Positions 50,804-53,319 of a stretch of DNA of 53,319 bases are shown piece by piece. The position numbers and the translations under genes are program-made. How positions within the stretch are numbered: position 1 is the stretch's first letter; every line of letters starts with the position of its first letter. The notes below the pieces were generated by a model that searched no databases, was not told the DNA's origin, and saw only the letters and a program-made list of their open reading frames with translations. Origin of the DNA: Bacteroidales bacterium UBA1184 (GTDB lineage: Bacteria > Bacteroidota > Bacteroidia > Bacteroidales > ML635J-15); the NCBI GenBank assembly GCA_002310235.1, contig DBYO01000051.1, positions 1 to 53,319 on the forward strand, read 5' to 3'.

Positions 50804-53319
50804 ATGATTAGAGAAGATTTCTACACCCGCCACGTGGGTCCGAGGGAAAGCGAATACGCTGAAATGCTCAAGAAAATCGGAGCAAAATCACTCGACAAAT
50901 TCATTGATCAGGTCATCCCGACCAAAATCAGACTGAAAGAAAACCTTAAGCTTGATGAACCGCTCACCGAAGACGAGTTCCTTGTAAAACTGAAGGCTAT
51001 GGCCGCAAAGAACAAGATTTACCGCTCGCTTATCGGTATGGGTTACTACGGCACTGCTGTTCCGTCGGTAATCCTGCGCAATGTCTTCGAAAATCCAAGC
51101 TGGTACACTTCATACACTCCGTATCAGGCTGAAATTTCGCAGGGCCGTCTCGAAGCTCTCCTTAACTTCCAGACCGTAATCACCGAACTCACCGGAATGG
51201 AACTTGCTAACTGCTCGCTCCTCGACGAAGGTACAGCAGCAGCCGAAGCAGCAAGAATGATGTTCGAATGCCGTTCGCGTCAGGCAGCCAAGGAAGGCCG
51301 CAACGTAGTTTTCGTTGACAAGGACATCTTCCCGCAGACTCTCGACGTTATCCTTATGCGTACCGAACCACTGGGAATTGAGGTTGAAGTTGGTGATTAC
51401 AAGAAGGTAAAACTCTCGAAGAAATATATAGGTGCAATCCTCCAGTACCCGAGCGCAAGCGGCGAAATCCGCGACTACGCAAAGTTCACCAAAACTGCAC
51501 ACGAAAACGAAATGCTTGTAACTGCAGTAGTCGATACTATGGCTCTCGTACTGCTCAAGTCGCCGGCATCATGGGGTGCAGACATAGTAGTTGGTAACAC
51601 CCAGCGTTTCGGACTTCCGATGGGATTCGGCGGACCGCACGCTGCTTTCATGGCTACTTCCGACAAGTACAAACGCAAAATGCCGGGACGTATTATCGGT
51701 GTCAGCGTCGATAAGTTCGGACGCAAGGCTCTCCGTCTCGCATTGCAGACCCGCGAACAGCACATCAAGCGCGAAGATGCTACATCCAACATCTGCACCG
51801 CTCAGGCTCTGCTCGCAATGATGGCTGGTTTCTATGTTGTATATCACGGACCAGAGGGAATGAGAAGAATCGCTAACAACATCTACTCATCAGCAAAATT
51901 CCTCGCTGCCGAAATCAAGAAGCTCGGCTACAAGATTGAACATACAAACATATTCGATACAGTTATCGTTAACGGCGCAGACAAGAAGGCTATCGAAAAG
52001 CTCGCTTTGCAGCGCAAGATTAACTTCCACTACATCGATGAAAAGACCGTTGGCTTCAGCACCGACGAACTTATTTCGGTTGCCGATGTAAACAACATCC
52101 TCGAAATCTTTGCTCTCGCTGCAGGCAAGAAGGCAAAGAAGGTCGTAGATGTTCCGATGGTAAATATGGATGCAAAGTTCGCAAGAACCGATAGCATTTT
52201 CAACCAGAAGGTATTCAACAGCTACCACAGCGAAACCGAAATGATGCGTTACATCAAGAAACTCGAACGTCGTGACATTTCTCTCACCCAGTCGATGATT
52301 TCGCTCGGTTCGTGCACAATGAAGCTCAACCCTGCAACATCTATGCTTCCGCTCAGCTGGCCGGAATTTGCAAACATCCACCCGTTTGTTCCGAAGAACC
52401 AGGCTCTCGGTTACTACGAACTCATCGAAGACATTTCGAAGGACCTTTCGACAATCACAGGCTTTGCAGCAACAACTTTGCAGCCAAATTCGGGTGCAAC
52501 TGGCGAACATACAGGCCTTATGATTATCCGTGCTTACCACCACTCAAGAAAAGAAGCCCACAGGAATATCTGCATCATCCCGACTTCGGCACACGGAACC
52601 AACCCAGCAAGTATGGCAATGGCAGGTTTCAAGCTTGTTCTCGTTAACTGCGACGAACACGGAAACATTGATGTTAAGGACTTGAAGGAAAAGGCAGTTG
52701 CCAACAAGGACAACCTTGCCGCAATGATGATTACCTATCCTTCGACCCACGGAGTATTCGAAAACAAGATTCTCGACATTGTTAAGATAATTCACGACAA
52801 CGGCGGTCTCGTATATATGGACGGTGCAAACATGAACGCACAGGTTGCTCTCACCAACCCTGGAACTATCGGAGCAGACGTTTGCCACCTCAACCTCCAC
52901 AAGACCTTTGCTAGCCCTCACGGCGGTGGCGGTCCTGGCATCGGAACCGTTTCGGTATGCAAGAAGCTCGTTGACTTCCTTCCGACCCACAGCGTAATCA
53001 AGACCGGTGGCAAGAAGGGCATCCGCGCTATCACTTCGGCTCCGTTCGGCAGCGCAATGATTCTCCCGATTACCTACGCTTACATCAAGATGATGGGCGA
53101 ACGCGGTCTCAGGGAAGCTACAAAGATTGCTATCCTCAACGCAAACTACATTGCTAGCGAGCTGAAGGATACTTTCAACGTTCTCTACACTGGCGAAACT
53201 GGCCGTTGCGCACACGAAATGATTCTCGACGTTCAGAAGTTCCGCGCTGAATATGGCGTTGAAGCTGCTGATATTGCTCACCGTCTGATGGATTTCGGAT
53301 TCCACGCTCCAACATTGTC
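50804..53319 (+). CDS. gcvP: Glycine dehydrogenase (aminomethyl-transferring), P-protein; cut by window end
   Basis: The PLP-dependent P-protein of the glycine cleavage system, which decarboxylates glycine and passes the aminomethyl group to the lipoyl arm of GcvH. The fused single-chain form is seen: an N-terminal half (FYTRHVGPRESEYAEMLKKI, SLIGMGYYGTAVPSVILRN, YTPYQAEISQGRLEALLNFQ, LLDEGTAAAEAARM) and a C-terminal half (SLGSCTMKLNPATSMLP, TLQPNSGATGEHTGL, AHGTNPASMAMAGF). The PLP lysine is Lys700 in HLNLHKTFASPHGGGGPG. The frame is open through to the last base of the window: 838 complete codons of an expected ~950, so about the last 110 residues are missing. The start MIREDFYTRHVG is the only plausible ATG. 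Confidence 0.95.
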   Translation, partial: MIREDFYTRHVGPRESEYAEMLKKIGAKSLDKFIDQVIPTKIRLKENLKLDEPLTEDEFLVKLKAMAAKNKIYRSLIGMGYYGTAVPSVILRNVFENPSWYTSYTPYQAEISQGRLEALLNFQTVITELTGMELANCSLLDEGTAAAEAARMMFECRSRQAAKEGRNVVFVDKDIFPQTLDVILMRTEPLGIEVEVGDYKKVKLSKKYIGAILQYPSASGEIRDYAKFTKTAHENEMLVTAVVDTMALVLLKSPASWGADIVVGNTQRFGLPMGFGGPHAAFMATSDKYKRKMPGRIIGVSVDKFGRKALRLALQTREQHIKREDATSNICTAQALLAMMAGFYVVYHGPEGMRRIANNIYSSAKFLAAEIKKLGYKIEHTNIFDTVIVNGADKKAIEKLALQRKINFHYIDEKTVGFSTDELISVADVNNILEIFALAAGKKAKKVVDVPMVNMDAKFARTDSIFNQKVFNSYHSETEMMRYIKKLERRDISLTQSMISLGSCTMKLNPATSMLPLSWPEFANIHPFVPKNQALGYYELIEDISKDLSTITGFAATTLQPNSGATGEHTGLMIIRAYHHSRKEAHRNICIIPTSAHGTNPASMAMAGFKLVLVNCDEHGNIDVKDLKEKAVANKDNLAAMMITYPSTHGVFENKILDIVKIIHDNGGLVYMDGANMNAQVALTNPGTIGADVCHLNLHKTFASPHGGGGPGIGTVSVCKKLVDFLPTHSVIKTGGKKGIRAITSAPFGSAMILPITYAYIKMMGERGLREATKIAILNANYIASELKDTFNVLYTGETGRCAHEMILDVQKFRAEYGVEAADIAHRLMDFGFHAPTL

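Overview
The window looks like a chromosomal segment of a member of the Bacteroidales (phylum Bacteroidota). The main evidence is the promoter type. Many genes are preceded by the Bacteroidota -7 element TAnnTTTG, sometimes with TTTG 19 bases upstream. Shine-Dalgarno sites are not evident. The protein content agrees: two proteins end in type IX secretion (T9SS) sorting domains, and there are a gingipain-like C25 peptidase, a GldB-like lipoprotein, six FISUMP domains, many lipoproteins and a GlsB-type acyltransferase. Genus cannot be fixed from the sequence. T9SS cargo argues against Bacteroides proper. No rRNA, tRNA, CRISPR array or insertion sequence was seen.

Layout, 1-7.1 kb: an M20 amidohydrolase overlapping a TrmH/SpoU methyltransferase, a SulP transporter, a lipoprotein plus GSCFA pair, and an AAA/DUF4143 ATPase. 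7.1-7.8 kb is a gene-free block of tandem and micro-palindromic repeats. 7.8-17.1 kb holds a membrane protein, a 1965-residue mosaic surface protein (eight Fn3-like repeats and five FISUMP domains, with a sorting-domain-like segment near the N terminus), and a DUF748/AsmA-like protein that follows purL. purL carries a single-base frameshift. 19.5-21.7 kb holds an exported peptide deformylase and a MORN/YwqK-repeat protein. 21.8-27.0 kb holds a FISUMP lipoprotein, GldB, and an operon of beta-barrel protein, GlsB-like acyltransferase and OmpA-like protein. 27.3-30.8 kb is a tight cluster of two exported SUMF1-fold proteins followed by fmt, ruvX and def.

30.9-34.4 kb is the most interesting regulatory unit. 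A cobalamin riboswitch precedes a 1071-residue T9SS cargo protein that combines a beta-helix-like region, bacterial Ig/cadherin-like repeats and a DUF4465 domain. This points to a secreted vitamin B12 capture protein. 34.4-39.2 kb, on the minus strand, holds an HSDR_N-type nuclease-fold protein, a DUF6265-like secreted protein, an exported metacaspase, a small secreted partner candidate, and an unpaired C-terminal transketolase subunit. 39.5-46.4 kb holds two small lipoproteins, a family 2 glycosyltransferase and the C25 peptidase.

46.5-50.7 kb is a defence-like cassette of a protein with two PD-(D/E)xK-like motifs, a WYL regulator and a HAD phosphatase. It is bracketed by two same-orientation copies of a ~120-bp element made of three hairpins. 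The window ends inside gcvP (glycine decarboxylase).

The common theme is surface and exported proteins: T9SS cargo, lipoproteins, outer-membrane proteins and exported enzymes are interleaved with housekeeping genes. Intergenic spaces are often filled with short hairpin words and AT-rich low-complexity repeats. All functional calls rest on motif recognition by eye; no database search was run.
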